This document shows, in pieces, positions 17,978-27,365 of a stretch of DNA of 64,000 bases. The notes beneath the pieces are model-generated. The model worked only from the letters and a program-made list of their open reading frames with translations. It did no database searches and was not told where the DNA came from. Source of the DNA: Chelativorans sp. J32. GTDB lineage: Bacteria; Pseudomonadota; Alphaproteobacteria; Rhizobiales; Rhizobiaceae. The DNA lies in assembly GCF_000518985.1 (NCBI RefSeq), contig NZ_JAEQ01000007.1, forward strand, positions 62,001-126,000, read 5' to 3'. Made by a program: the position numbers and the translations under genes. How positions within the stretch are numbered: the first letter of the stretch is position 1; each line of letters begins with the position of its first letter.

Positions 17978-19009
17978 ATGGCCGCAAGCGAGGCGCCCCC
18001 CTTCTGGTGGGAAAAGCCCGACTGGCGGGCCTGGACGCTCTGGCCTCTGTCCTCGGCCTATGGCTTGGCCGCCAGCGCGCGCCTCCGCTCGGCCAAGCGC
18101 GAGAAGGTTCCTGCGGCCGTCCTTTGCATCGGCAATCTCACCGTAGGAGGGGAGGGCAAGACACCGATCGCCATTGCTTTGGCGCGCCATGCAATCGCCA
18201 GGGGACTGAAGGTCGGGTTCTTAAGCCGCGGTTATGGCGGTACCGTTTCCAAACCGCATTTCGTAAACCCGGAGGAGGACTCCGCGCGCGCCGTTGGTGA
18301 CGAGCCGTTGCTGCTTGCGCGCCATGCTCCCACCGTCGTCGCGCGCGACCGGATTGCCGGAGCGCACCGCCTCGTGCGTGCGGGCTGTGAGCTCATCATC
18401 ATGGACGACGGCTTCCAGAGCGCACAGATCCACATCGATTATGCACTTATTGTCGTCGATTCCTGGCGCGGTCTGGGGAATGGTCACGTCCTTCCAGGCG
18501 GACCGTTGAGAGCGCCACTCACAGAGCAGATGCGGTTTGTCGACGGCGTCGTCACCATGGGAAAGGGAGATGCCGCCGAGATCGTGGTGCGCAGCGCCTC
18601 CCGGGCCGGGAGACCGGTCTTTTCTGCACGCGTCCGTCCGCGTTCCAGGCAAGGCTTCAAGGGTAAGCGCGTGCTTGCCTTTGCGGGGATCGGCAATCCG
18701 CAGAAATTCTACGCCTCCCTGCAGGAGAGCGGGGCCGATATCGTGAAGACGCACTCCTTCCCCGACCACCACCCGTTTACCGAGGAGGAGGTGGGGGAGC
18801 TTTCGGCGATTGCCGAGGCGGAGGATTTGTTGCTCGTAACCACGGAAAAGGATTTCGTGCGGCTCCAGCGGGGCCCTCTCGCCATGCGGGAGTTTGCCGC
18901 TTCCGTGCGAGTGCTGATGATTGAGGCCGTCTTCGACGGGGCGCGGGCGCCGGATCTCATCATCCAGCCAGCCCTCCAGGCCTGGCGGGAGCGTATGCTG
19001 GGGGCCTGA
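17978..19009 (+). CDS. lpxK: Tetraacyldisaccharide 4'-kinase
   Basis: Phosphorylates the 4' position of the disaccharide-1-phosphate to make lipid IVA at the inner membrane. The 343 residues begin APPFWWEKPDWRAWTLWPLS. They contain the LpxK-type P-loop GNLTVGGEGKTPIA, the GFLSRGYGG motif, VGDEPLLLA and the DDGFQ motif. ATG 17978 is preceded by GGGAGGG at 8 bases and falls 4 bases after the waaA stop. An in-frame GTG 21 bases earlier is less likely. The gene converges with a diguanylate cyclase gene. Confidence 0.96.
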   Translation: MAASEAPPFWWEKPDWRAWTLWPLSSAYGLAASARLRSAKREKVPAAVLCIGNLTVGGEGKTPIAIALARHAIARGLKVGFLSRGYGGTVSKPHFVNPEEDSARAVGDEPLLLARHAPTVVARDRIAGAHRLVRAGCELIIMDDGFQSAQIHIDYALIVVDSWRGLGNGHVLPGGPLRAPLTEQMRFVDGVVTMGKGDAAEIVVRSASRAGRPVFSARVRPRSRQGFKGKRVLAFAGIGNPQKFYASLQESGADIVKTHSFPDHHPFTEEEVGELSAIAEAEDLLLVTTEKDFVRLQRGPLAMREFAASVRVLMIEAVFDGARAPDLIIQPALQAWRERMLGA

Positions 19010-19031
19010 ACTCCAATGCCGCGGTCAGGCT

Positions 19032-20189
19032 TTATGCTCGCGCATCTGCGTGGTTGCCGGCCTGCCACTCGGCCCGGGTCTGGTTGCGGCCGGACCGTTT
19101 TGCCTGATAGAGGGCCTTGTCCGCCCGCCTGACTGTGGTCCAGAATGGTTCACCCGGCAGGGCCCGGGCGAGGCCGAAGCTGCATGTCACCGGTTCCATT
19201 GCGCTGACTCCGGGAAAACGCCCCGTCTCGACTGCTCTGCGCACCCGCTCGGAAAAAGCAAAGGCCTCCTCTTCGCTGATGTGGTCGAGGACGAGGACGA
19301 ATTCCTCTCCTCCTGTCCGGGCCACGATGTCCCCCTTGCGCACGTTCCGCCGGATGATTTCGGCAAAGGTGCTGAGGACCGCGTCGCCGGCATAGTGTCC
19401 GTACGTATCGTTGATGGCCTTGAAGCGGTCGAGATCGCATGCAGCGACCACGCGGATAAGGCCACGCTCTACCGCCTCCAACTTGCGGATGCTGCGCTCC
19501 AGGCCGCGGCGGTTCAGTACGCCCGTCAGCGGGTCGAGATCCCGTTCCTGCCTGAGCTTGGAGACAATATCGACCACGATAATGCCGAGCAGGCACAAGC
19601 CGCCCATAGCGCCCAGGAGAGAGGTGGAAAGCACCACCATATGCCAGAACTCGGTCTGGCCGAATTGCTGGGGGGTGGTCGGCATGCTTACGGAGCCGAT
19701 GGTAAGAAGCGTGCGCGGAAAGAAATGGAGCCCTGACAGGAGGAGGAGCAGAAGGAGCGCCCTGTCGGTCCAAGAGCCTCTGATCAGGAAGCGCGCCCTC
19801 CAGGCCGCATGAAGCAGGATCGCTCCCATTCCGAAATTAAGCACGTAGATGCGCGCGATGAGATCACGGTCGATATAGGCGTAATACCAGAGCGCGCCGG
19901 TGATCCCCGTCAGATAGAGCAGCGCCAACCAGGCGGGGAACCGTTTTCCCGAGCGCTGCAGCATGCCATCGCCGATCAGAACCATGCTCGCCGCATAAAG
20001 GAAGCCGGATACCACGGCGTTTTGCCTGACTTCCGGCGGTATCCCACCGAAGTGGCTGAACATCGCGAGTGCGAGTACGCAGAAGCCTGCCGCCAGAATC
20101 CTTGCGAAACGAAGCTTCCGCTCCAGGCCCCACAGGCCGACCAACGCAATTCCGAACAGAAGAAACAAAACGGGCGGGACGAATTTCAT
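19032..20189 (-). CDS. Membrane diguanylate cyclase (GGDEF)
   Basis: A 385-residue protein that should make cyclic di-GMP from two GTP. Residues 1-215 contain about six to seven transmembrane helices forming an uncharacterised sensor region. Residues 225-375 are a GGDEF domain with active signature GGEEF and the nucleotide-binding stretch DLDRFKAINDTYGHYAGD. An allosteric I-site RxxD (RKGD) lies exactly five residues before GGEEF, so product inhibition is expected. I use the ATG at 20189 because CAGGCAGG lies just upstream. The gene interrupts the otherwise conserved lpxK / DUF2093 / mutL order, in reverse orientation to lpxK. Confidence 0.92.
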   Translation of the reverse strand: MKFVPPVLFLLFGIALVGLWGLERKLRFARILAAGFCVLALAMFSHFGGIPPEVRQNAVVSGFLYAASMVLIGDGMLQRSGKRFPAWLALLYLTGITGALWYYAYIDRDLIARIYVLNFGMGAILLHAAWRARFLIRGSWTDRALLLLLLLSGLHFFPRTLLTIGSVSMPTTPQQFGQTEFWHMVVLSTSLLGAMGGLCLLGIIVVDIVSKLRQERDLDPLTGVLNRRGLERSIRKLEAVERGLIRVVAACDLDRFKAINDTYGHYAGDAVLSTFAEIIRRNVRKGDIVARTGGEEFVLVLDHISEEEAFAFSERVRRAVETGRFPGVSAMEPVTCSFGLARALPGEPFWTTVRRADKALYQAKRSGRNQTRAEWQAGNHADARA

Positions 20190-20366
20190 GCGCCTGCCTG
20201 GCAAACATCGGAAGGCCGTGAGACCTTCCTGAAACAAGAGGGCGAGTCTGCTACGGCTTACTAGCCGTTACCTGATCCGTTGGCCAGACGGGAAGCGGAG
20301 TCCCAGTAGATTAGGAGACGATATCGGTCCCCCGCGCCGGAATCGGCCCCTTCGATCACGGCAGGG

Positions 20367-20594
20367 CTAACGTCGTCTGAGCTCCGGATGTAATTCCAGT
20401 TCTTTTTGCAGCGATATCTCTGCATTGAGATAAGGCTCCTGGCGCTCGACGCTCCAATATTTGAGCTCTTCCAGCGGGATATGCTCTCTGGTCACCGCGC
20501 AACTTACGAATGCGCCGGGGGTCAGGACCTGAAAGTCCCCATCGAGATAACGTATACGTGCTTCACGGGCGCCCGGGCCCTCGAAACGGTTCAT
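20367..20594 (-). CDS. DUF2093 protein
   Basis: A 75-residue protein beginning MNRFEGPGAREARIRYLDGD and continuing FQVLTPGAFVSCAVT...IPLEELKYWSVERQEPY, the full DUF2093 pattern. The family is alphaproteobacterial and of unknown function. It is found next to mutL and the lpxK block across Hyphomicrobiales. The start at 20594 matches the conserved N-terminus and has AAAGG upstream; an upstream in-frame ATG adds 11 basic residues. It is 63 bases upstream of, and codirectional to, the mutL stop-side boundary; the two are probably separate transcripts. Confidence 0.87.
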   Translation of the reverse strand: MNRFEGPGAREARIRYLDGDFQVLTPGAFVSCAVTREHIPLEELKYWSVERQEPYLNAEISLQKELELHPELRRR

Positions 20595-20657
20595 GCGATA
20601 GCCTTTTATTTTCGATCCATGCGCCACATTTCGTCCGATCCGTCAAGCGCGCCTTGG

Positions 20658-22517
20658 TTAACGGCGGCCGAAGAGTCGCTCGATATCGGCAAGTTTGAGT
20701 TCGATATAGGTCGGACGGCCGTGATTGCACGTGCCGGAGCCCGGCGTCGCCTCCATCTGCCTCAACAGCGCGTTCATCTCTTCCGGCTTGAGCCTCCGGC
20801 CGGAGCGGACTGAGCCGTGGCAGGCCATGGTGGCGGCGATGCGATCGATCCGCTCTTTCAGACTGTTTGCGGTATCATTGTCGGCGATCTCATCTGCCAG
20901 ATCGCGGATGAGGGAGACCACGTTCACCTCACCAAGCAGGGACGGGGTCTCCCGCACGCAGACCGCGCCCGGGCCGAAGCGCTCTACGCCAAGACCGAGC
21001 CGGGCAAGAAAATCCGCATGGGAGCAGAGCCGCTCGACGTCTTCGTCCGGCAGATCGACGATCTCCGGCATAAGCAGCATTTGGGCGGGAAGCGGCTTGG
21101 AATGGATTGCCTCTTTCAGCGCCTCGTAGACGAGCCTCTCATGGGCCGCATGCTGGTCGACAATGACGAGCGAGTCTTCCGTCTGCGCCACGATGTAATT
21201 CTCATGCACCTGCGCGCGGGCGGCGCCGAGCGGCCGCTTCGTCAAATCCGACGGAGCGTCGGAAATGGCAGCGCGCGCATCGGCGCTGATAACGGTGCCG
21301 ATATCAAAGGCGGCCTGCCGCGCCTCGGCGAACCCCGCAGGAGCGAAGGCATCTTCAAGCGGGCGGCTTGGGGAGAGATCCATGCTCCATCCGCCGCGTG
21401 GGCGTTCGGCGCCGAAGGAGTGGCCGGCAGCAAAACCGACGGCCCGGTTGTCCTGGAGTGGGGCGCTCTCTGGAACACGAAAGGCCTGCAGCATGGCGGC
21501 GGCGCCCGTTGTGGCCGCGCGGACGCCGGCTCCTTCCAGCGCCTGGCGGATGGCACCCACGATCAATCCTCGCACCAGCCCCGGATCCCGGAAGCGGACA
21601 TCCGCTTTTGCCGGATGCACATTGACATCGACCAATGCCGGATCGAGCGAAATGAAGAGAGCCGTCACGGCGTGCCGATCTCTCGGCAGAACGTCCATAT
21701 AGGCACCGCGGATGGCGCTCGCGATCAGCTTGTCGCGCACCGGGCGCCCGTTCACATAGGCGAACTGGTTGAGCGCGTTGCCGCGGGTGAAGGAAGGGAT
21801 GGAGACATAGCCGGCGAGGCTGACCCCCTCCCGTTCCGCGTCGATCGGCAGTGCGTTCTCGGGAAACTCCTTACCCATGATCTGGCCAAGGCGGCGCAGC
21901 AGCCCGTCACCGTCGGCGGAAACGGCCGGGAAATCGGTGAGCGTCCGATCGGTGCCGGAGAGCGTAAAGCGGACCTCGGGGAAGGCGAGCGCGATGCGCT
22001 TGACCACATCAGTGATCGCGGCGGCCTCCGCCCTCTCGCCCTTCATGAATTTGAGCCGTGCCGGCGTGGCGAAGAAGAGATCCCGGACCTCGACCGTGGT
22101 GCCGCGATTGGCGGCCACCGGCCGCACGACTCCCACGCGACCGCCATCCACTGTCATTTCTGCCCCGCTGTCGGCATCCGGCGTGCGCGAACGCAATGTC
22201 AGCCGGCCCACCGAGCCGATCGAAGGCAGCGCCTCGCCGCGAAAGCCCAGCGTACGGATATCGTGGATGTCGTCGGAAAGCTTGGAAGTGCAATGCCGGG
22301 CTACGGCCAGCGGCAATTCCTCTTGCGGGATCCCGCCGCCGTCATCGACGACACGGATAAGCGTGAGCCCGCCCCCCGCCGTTGCCACCTCGACGCGTTT
22401 CGCACCGGCGTCGAGCGCGTTTTCCACGAGCTCCTTCACAACGCTAGCGGGCCGCTCGATCACTTCGCCGGCGGCAATCTGATTAACGATATTGTCGGAG
22501 AGCGCGCGGATCGGCAT
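20658..22517 (-). CDS. mutL: DNA mismatch repair protein MutL
   Basis: Couples mismatch recognition by MutS to strand incision; 619 residues. The N-terminal GHKL ATPase has [20 protein letters not shown] and [15 protein letters not shown], then the ATP lid [22 protein letters not shown]. Residues 230-330 are the transducer domain. The C-terminal dimerisation domain carries the endonuclease signature DQHAxxExxxxE ([12 protein letters not shown]), with supporting motifs ACHGSVRSG and CNHGRPT. This MutL should therefore nick DNA itself, consistent with the lack of MutH in alphaproteobacteria. A poorly conserved linker lies at about residues 340-430. Confidence 0.97.
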   Translation of the reverse strand: MPIRALSDNIVNQIAAGEVIERPASVVKELVENALDAGAKRVEVATAGGGLTLIRVVDDGGGIPQEELPLAVARHCTSKLSDDIHDIRTLGFRGEALPSIGSVGRLTLRSRTPDADSGAEMTVDGGRVGVVRPVAANRGTTVEVRDLFFATPARLKFMKGERAEAAAITDVVKRIALAFPEVRFTLSGTDRTLTDFPAVSADGDGLLRRLGQIMGKEFPENALPIDAEREGVSLAGYVSIPSFTRGNALNQFAYVNGRPVRDKLIASAIRGAYMDVLPRDRHAVTALFISLDPALVDVNVHPAKADVRFRDPGLVRGLIVGAIRQALEGAGVRAATTGAAAMLQAFRVPESAPLQDNRAVGFAAGHSFGAERPRGGWSMDLSPSRPLEDAFAPAGFAEARQAAFDIGTVISADARAAISDAPSDLTKRPLGAARAQVHENYIVAQTEDSLVIVDQHAAHERLVYEALKEAIHSKPLPAQMLLMPEIVDLPDEDVERLCSHADFLARLGLGVERFGPGAVCVRETPSLLGEVNVVSLIRDLADEIADNDTANSLKERIDRIAATMACHGSVRSGRRLKPEEMNALLRQMEATPGSGTCNHGRPTYIELKLADIERLFGRR

Positions 22518-22567
22518 GCCGGTTATATAGACGGATTCGGCAGGCGCGCGAAACGTCTATGCCGCCT

Positions 22568-23029
22568 TTATCCTCGTCCTCGATAGGGCGGTACGCCTGT
22601 CTCCGGCAGCCAGGCTCCTTCGGGCGGCGCGCCGGTCTGCCAGAAGACATCGATGGGGATGCCGCCGCGCGGATACCAGTAGCCGCCGATCCGAAGCCAG
22701 AGAGGTTTTGCCGCCTCCACCACGCGTCGGCCGATCATGATTGTGCATTCCTCATGAAATGCGCCATGATTGCGGAAGGAAGTGAGGAAGAGCTTCAGGG
22801 ATTTGGATTCGACCAGAAGCTTGTCCGGCGCGTAGTCGATCACGATATGAGCAAAGTCGGGCTGACCCGTCACCGGGCAGAGTGACGTGAATTCCGGACA
22901 GGTGAAGCGGACGATCGCCGGCGGCCCGTCTCCGCGCGAGAACGGGACCGTTTCGAGCACGGCAGCCTCCGGCGAGGAGGGCGTAGCCGAATCGCGGCCC
23001 AGCTGGGTAAGGTTCTGGGTATCAGTCAT
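22568..23029 (-). CDS. queF: NADPH-dependent 7-cyano-7-deazaguanine reductase
   Basis: Reduces the nitrile of preQ0 to the amine preQ1 in queuosine tRNA modification. The 153 residues are the short, type I (YkvM-like) form. The catalytic cysteine and aspartate lie in [11 protein letters not shown], and the QueF motif [15 protein letters not shown] binds NADPH. HEECT and [13 protein letters not shown] complete the family pattern. No preQ1 riboswitch is apparent upstream. It is codirectional with mutL (50-base gap) and divergent from kbl. Confidence 0.96.
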   Translation of the reverse strand: MTDTQNLTQLGRDSATPSSPEAAVLETVPFSRGDGPPAIVRFTCPEFTSLCPVTGQPDFAHIVIDYAPDKLLVESKSLKLFLTSFRNHGAFHEECTIMIGRRVVEAAKPLWLRIGGYWYPRGGIPIDVFWQTGAPPEGAWLPETGVPPYRGRG

Positions 23030-23203
23030 GGGAATGGCTCCCTTCTTTCTGTTACGCTGGCTTATAGGCTTTCATGCCCTCCTGCGGAATGAAAATACCG
23101 CGACGCCCATCTGCCTGTTTGACGGCCCGCACATGGCGGGTCTAATCGAGGCGCTATAGATAGACGTAACAATCTCTGCGGCGATGTTTCTCATGAGGTT
23201 CCT

Positions 23204-24391
23204 ATGACCGCTTCCTTTGTCCAGCACCTGTCCCGGGAGATCGAAGGCCTGAAGGACGCCGGGCTCTATAAAAGCGAACGCGTGATCACCTCGATGCAGT
23301 CCGCCGAGATCGAGAGCGGCGGCAAGAAGGTGCTCAATTTCTGCGCCAACAACTATCTGGGTCTCGCCGACAATGAGGAACTGCGGGAAGCGGCCAAGGC
23401 TGCGCTCGACCGCTATGGATACGGAATGGCCTCTGTTCGCTTCATCTGCGGCACGCAGGAGGAGCACAAAGCGCTGGAAAAGCGTATTTCCCAGTTCCTG
23501 GGATATGAAGACACGATCCTCTATTCCTCATGCTTCGACGCCAATACCGGCCTGTTCGAAACACTGCTGGGGCCCGAAGACGCGATCATCTCCGACGCGC
23601 TCAACCACGCCTCGATCATCGACGGCGTCCGCCTTTGCAAGGCGCGACGGCTGCGCTACGCCAACAATGACATGAAGGAACTCGAGGAGCGGCTCAAAGA
23701 GGCGCAGGACGCCCGCTTCCGGCTGATCGCCACCGACGGCGTCTTCTCCATGGACGGTATCATCGCCAACTTGCAGGCAATCTGCGACCTAGCCGAAAAA
23801 TACGACGCCATGGTGATGGTGGACGACAGCCATGCGGTGGGCTTCGTCGGTGCTCATGGCCGCGGCACGCCGGAATATTGCGGCGTGGAAGGCCGGGTGG
23901 ACATCGTCACCGGAACGCTAGGCAAAGCGCTGGGCGGAGCCTCCGGCGGCTACACCAGCGGGAAAAAAGAAGTGGTGGAGTGGCTCCGGCAGCGGTCGCG
24001 TCCCTATCTTTTCTCCAACACGCTGGCTCCGGTCATCGCCGCGGCTTCGCTTAAGGTATTCGACATCGTCGAGCAGGGAGACGATTTGCGCCGCAAGCTC
24101 TACGGCAATGCGGAACGCTTCCGCGACAAGATGACAAGGCTCGGCTTCACGCTCGCGGGCCAAGGGCACCCGATCATCCCCGTGATGATCGGAGACGCCG
24201 CATTGGCCGCGAAAATGGCCGAACGGCTGCTCGATCACGGGATTTACGTGATCGGCTTCTCCTTCCCCGTGGTTCCAAAGGGCGAAGCGCGTATCCGGAC
24301 CCAGATGTCAGCCGCCCATTCGGACGAGGATATCGATCGCGCGGCGGAAGCCTTCGGGATGGTTGGCCGGGAACTGGGGCTGGTCTCCTGA
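23204..24391 (+). CDS. kbl: Glycine C-acetyltransferase (2-amino-3-ketobutyrate CoA ligase)
   Basis: PLP enzyme that splits 2-amino-3-ketobutyrate with CoA into glycine and acetyl-CoA. The 395 residues include [13 protein letters not shown], the Asp-His stretch [11 protein letters not shown], and the PLP-lysine motif [22 protein letters not shown] precedes ATG 23204. It is followed after 21 bases by tdh; together they form the two-step threonine-to-glycine pathway. The 174-base divergent region shared with queF presumably holds the promoter, but I cannot point to its boxes. Confidence 0.97.
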   Translation: MTASFVQHLSREIEGLKDAGLYKSERVITSMQSAEIESGGKKVLNFCANNYLGLADNEELREAAKAALDRYGYGMASVRFICGTQEEHKALEKRISQFLGYEDTILYSSCFDANTGLFETLLGPEDAIISDALNHASIIDGVRLCKARRLRYANNDMKELEERLKEAQDARFRLIATDGVFSMDGIIANLQAICDLAEKYDAMVMVDDSHAVGFVGAHGRGTPEYCGVEGRVDIVTGTLGKALGGASGGYTSGKKEVVEWLRQRSRPYLFSNTLAPVIAAASLKVFDIVEQGDDLRRKLYGNAERFRDKMTRLGFTLAGQGHPIIPVMIGDAALAAKMAERLLDHGIYVIGFSFPVVPKGEARIRTQMSAAHSDEDIDRAAEAFGMVGRELGLVS

Positions 24392-24412
24392 CCGCCAGAT
24401 AAGGAACAGAAA

Positions 24413-25447
<1,035 letters not shown>

Positions 25448-25529
25448 CGACCAGAGGAAAAGCCAGGCAGAATGCACGACCGCGGGCGTCTTTCGCCCCG
25501 GTCCCGGACAAAGCACCGATTGTTCTAGG

Positions 25530-25552
25530 AAGGCGCTCTCGGAAAGCGCCTT
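25530..25552. terminator. Bidirectional hairpin between tdh and the convergent gene
   Basis: AAGGCGCT (25530-25537) and AGCGCCTT (25545-25552) make a perfect 8-bp stem with a 7-base loop, flanked by short A/T-rich ends. It could terminate tdh and the reverse-strand gene ending at 25572. Confidence 0.55.
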
Positions 25553-25571
25553 AGCTGAGGCACGCCCAGGA

Positions 25572-25907
25572 TTAGCCCTTCATCTCCTGCACCAGCCCGT
25601 AAAGATTGAGGCAGCGGGCACCGCTGCGGCAGTAGGCCAGCACCGGCCGCGGCAGGTCTTCCAGGATTGCCGCCATGTCCCGTACATTCTCCTCCGTAAT
25701 GGCGCCGGAGACGACAGGCAGAAAGCGGAATTCGAGGCCGGCTTCGCGCGCGGCTTCCTCCACGGCATCGTGGGGGACTGCGCCATCTTCCGTATCCGGG
25801 CGATTGCAGACGATGCTCTTGAAGCCCGCGCCCGCGATCTCCGCGACCTGCACAGGGGCGATCTGCCCTGTAACAGCGAAATCCTCGTTGACCTTGCGAA
25901 TATCCAT
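25572..25907 (-). CDS. DUF442 / TIGR01244-type phosphatase-sulfurtransferase-like protein
   Basis: A 111-residue cytoplasmic protein. It begins MDIRKVNEDFAVTGQIAP, and the central part includes FKSIVCNRPDTEDG. The active-site loop near the C-terminus is AYCRSGARCLNLY. The loop has the CRxGxR form of rhodaneses and of the N-terminal domain of Blh-type proteins, where it may act as a phosphatase or sulfur transferase. I start at ATG 25907 because AAAGGAAAG lies just upstream; longer in-frame starts add unrelated residues. It lies 29 bases downstream of the PcaD-like gene on the same strand, so the two may be one transcript. Confidence 0.82.
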   Translation of the reverse strand: MDIRKVNEDFAVTGQIAPVQVAEIAGAGFKSIVCNRPDTEDGAVPHDAVEEAAREAGLEFRFLPVVSGAITEENVRDMAAILEDLPRPVLAYCRSGARCLNLYGLVQEMKG

Positions 25908-25936
25908 CTGCTTTCCTTTCAAAGCGCCCGACGGTG

Positions 25937-26731
25937 TCAGCCTATTCCAACCTCTTTCAGGAAGGAACGGATGAGCGTTGCTGTTCTTTCCGGTTGCTCG
26001 ATGCACGGAAGATGCCCGGCACCCTCGACGATCTCGAAGCGCGCGCCCTCGATGAGCGAGGCCAATTCCCGAACCAAGGCGGGTGGCGTCGAGCCATCCT
26101 GATCTCCAACGATGCAGAGCGTGGGCAGCTTCAGCGCGCGCGTGGATTCCGTCAGATCCGCATCGCGAAGGGCCGCGCAGGTTCCGGCATAGCCGTCGGG
26201 GCTCTGGCGCGTCAGCATGGCGAGATAGCCCACATAATCCGGGTTCTCGAGCGAGCGGAAACCCGGCGTGAACCAGCGCTGCATGATGCCCTCGGCCATG
26301 GGCGCAATGCCGCTCTCAATGGCCGTTTTGATGCGGGTATTCCAAAGATCGTCATTGCCGATCTTCTGGGCCGTGTCGCAAAGCACCAGGGCTTGAACCA
26401 GATCGGGCCTGAACGCGGCGAGCCCTTGGGCGATCATTCCACCAACCGATAGGCCGACAATCGTTGCGCTGGTAACCTTAAGATGGTCGAGCAGGGCGGC
26501 AACATCCTTCACGTGATCCGTCATCGCGTAAGGCTGAGGCGTGGCCTCCGAAAGCCCATGCCCGCGCTTGTCATAGAAGACGAGGCGAAACTCGCCCTCT
26601 AGCAGGGTGGCCATATCATCCCAGATCCGGAAGTCTGTGCCGAGCGAGTTGGAGAAGACGAGAACCGGGCGCCCCTCAGGCCCCCGTGTCCTGTAATGCA
26701 GGACAACTCCGTTCACGCGCGCAAATGGCAT
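25937..26731 (-). CDS. pcaD: 3-oxoadipate enol-lactonase-like alpha/beta hydrolase
   Basis: A 264-residue alpha/beta hydrolase. Ser in GLSVGGMIAQGLA is the nucleophile, GDQDGSTPP carries the acid, and GAGHLPCIEQP the histidine. The sequence from MPFARVNGVVLHYRTRGP onward, with FSNSLGTDFRIWDDM and YDKRGHGLSEA, is the PcaD pattern. PcaD hydrolyses 3-oxoadipate enol-lactone in the protocatechuate branch of the beta-ketoadipate pathway. No other pca gene is in the window, so the physiological substrate is uncertain. GAGGGGTG precedes ATG 26731. Only the next gene, the rhodanese-like protein, appears to travel with it. Confidence 0.8.
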   Translation of the reverse strand: MPFARVNGVVLHYRTRGPEGRPVLVFSNSLGTDFRIWDDMATLLEGEFRLVFYDKRGHGLSEATPQPYAMTDHVKDVAALLDHLKVTSATIVGLSVGGMIAQGLAAFRPDLVQALVLCDTAQKIGNDDLWNTRIKTAIESGIAPMAEGIMQRWFTPGFRSLENPDYVGYLAMLTRQSPDGYAGTCAALRDADLTESTRALKLPTLCIVGDQDGSTPPALVRELASLIEGARFEIVEGAGHLPCIEQPERTATLIRSFLKEVGIG

Positions 26732-26854
26732 GTCACACCCCTCATCATCCGGCTTGGTGTCTAAGGGAAAAGCCGCGGGCGCGTCAATGTCGCCGCAGAT
26801 CGGAATGTCTGCCGGCTCAGCCACACCGGCGGCGGAGCCAAAGGCCCGGGATAG

Positions 26855-26875
26855 TTTTTTCGATTTGCGAAAAAA
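26855..26875. promoter_or_regulatory. Inverted repeat, candidate operator
   Basis: TTTTTTCG (26855-26862) and CGAAAAAA (26868-26875) are perfect inverted copies around ATTTG. It stands 25 bases before a TTGACA box. A dimeric regulator site is the likeliest reading; a factor-independent terminator is possible but no gene ends into it. Confidence 0.4.
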
Positions 26876-26899
26876 ACAGCGATCGCCGGACCAAATCGG

Positions 26900-26928
26900 T
26901 TGACACCTGAAAGGCGGTAAATCAATCT
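26900..26928 (+). promoter_or_regulatory. Possible promoter of the sugar-catabolic operon
   Basis: A perfect TTGACA at 26900-26905 is followed after 17 bases by a weak -10 (CAATCT, 26923-26928). The support is the -35 and its position between two candidate operators. Confidence 0.3.
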
Positions 26929-26932
26929 GCGA

Positions 26933-26946
26933 TGTAATCGATTTCA
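26933..26946. promoter_or_regulatory. LacI-family-type operator palindrome
   Basis: TGTAATCGATTTCA is a 14-base palindrome with one mismatch pair and a central CG, the form bound by LacI/GalR-family sugar repressors. It lies just downstream of the possible promoter at 26900-26928. No LacI-type gene lies in the window, so the regulator would be encoded elsewhere. Confidence 0.4.
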
Positions 26947-27023
26947 GAGGGTTTCTCGCTCTCGTTCGATTGGGTGGAGGCCAAAAAAGGGGGACCGCTC
27001 AAAGCGGCTCCAAGGGAGGAAAA

Positions 27024-27365
27024 ATGGCGGCGCAGGCGGGCGGCAGCCCGGGAGTCACCGCCGATATGCTGGCGAAATGCATGCGTCCGACGGCGGTCTC
27101 GGCCGAAGGGAGGCCCGTGGCTCGGCGCCGCGGCCGCGATGCCGCTCTACTCGTCATTGTCGATTTGCGGACGGCATCGCCTAAGGATGACATCGCGCGA
27201 AAGCTCGCTCGGCTTCTGAACGGATCGGCGCCGCCGGCCCGAACGGAACACCGGCAGGAGACGTCAATCGAGCCTGATCCAGAACATCCCTCCCGCTATG
27301 CGGTTTTGACTTGTCAGAGCTGCAGCCATCCATCTGGACCGCCATGCGTTGGGAGATCGACATGA
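27024..27365 (+). CDS. Unrecognised 113-codon open frame leading the sugar operon
   Basis: A possible gene of unknown function. ATG 27024 stands behind AAGGGAGGAAAA, one of the better ribosome binding sites in the region. The stop TGA (27363-27365) overlaps the ATG of the next gene (27362) by 4 bases, the arrangement of translationally coupled genes. The protein starts MAAQAGGSPGVTADMLAKCM and is rich in Arg, Ala and Pro. It carries a short hydrophobic patch (AALLVIVDL) and four cysteines, two of them in a CQSC near the end. I recognise no domain. It may be real, a decayed gene, or untranslated leader; the signals at both ends favour translation. Confidence 0.35.
   Translation: MAAQAGGSPGVTADMLAKCMRPTAVSAEGRPVARRRGRDAALLVIVDLRTASPKDDIARKLARLLNGSAPPARTEHRQETSIEPDPEHPSRYAVLTCQSCSHPSGPPCVGRST

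Larger units (their letters stand above)
26732..27023. other. Divergent regulatory region before the sugar-catabolic operon
   Basis: About 290 bases between the PcaD-like gene (leftward) and the sugar operon (rightward). It contains an A/T inverted repeat at 26855-26875, a TTGACA at 26900-26905 and a LacI-type palindrome at 26933-26946. No other coding signal is visible here. Confidence 0.5.

Noticed and set aside
16606-17979. 457-codon open frame on the - strand
   Set aside because: Antisense to waaA, which has all its motifs; no ribosome binding site or recognisable protein.
20817-22586. 589-codon open frame on the + strand
   Set aside because: It lies wholly opposite mutL, whose motifs are complete; the translation is His/Arg/Gly-rich with no family features. 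Long antisense frames are expected in GC-rich DNA.
23030-23203. preQ1 riboswitch upstream of queF
   Set aside because: No C-rich loop or compact pseudoknot pattern in the leader; the start is close to the divergent kbl promoter region.
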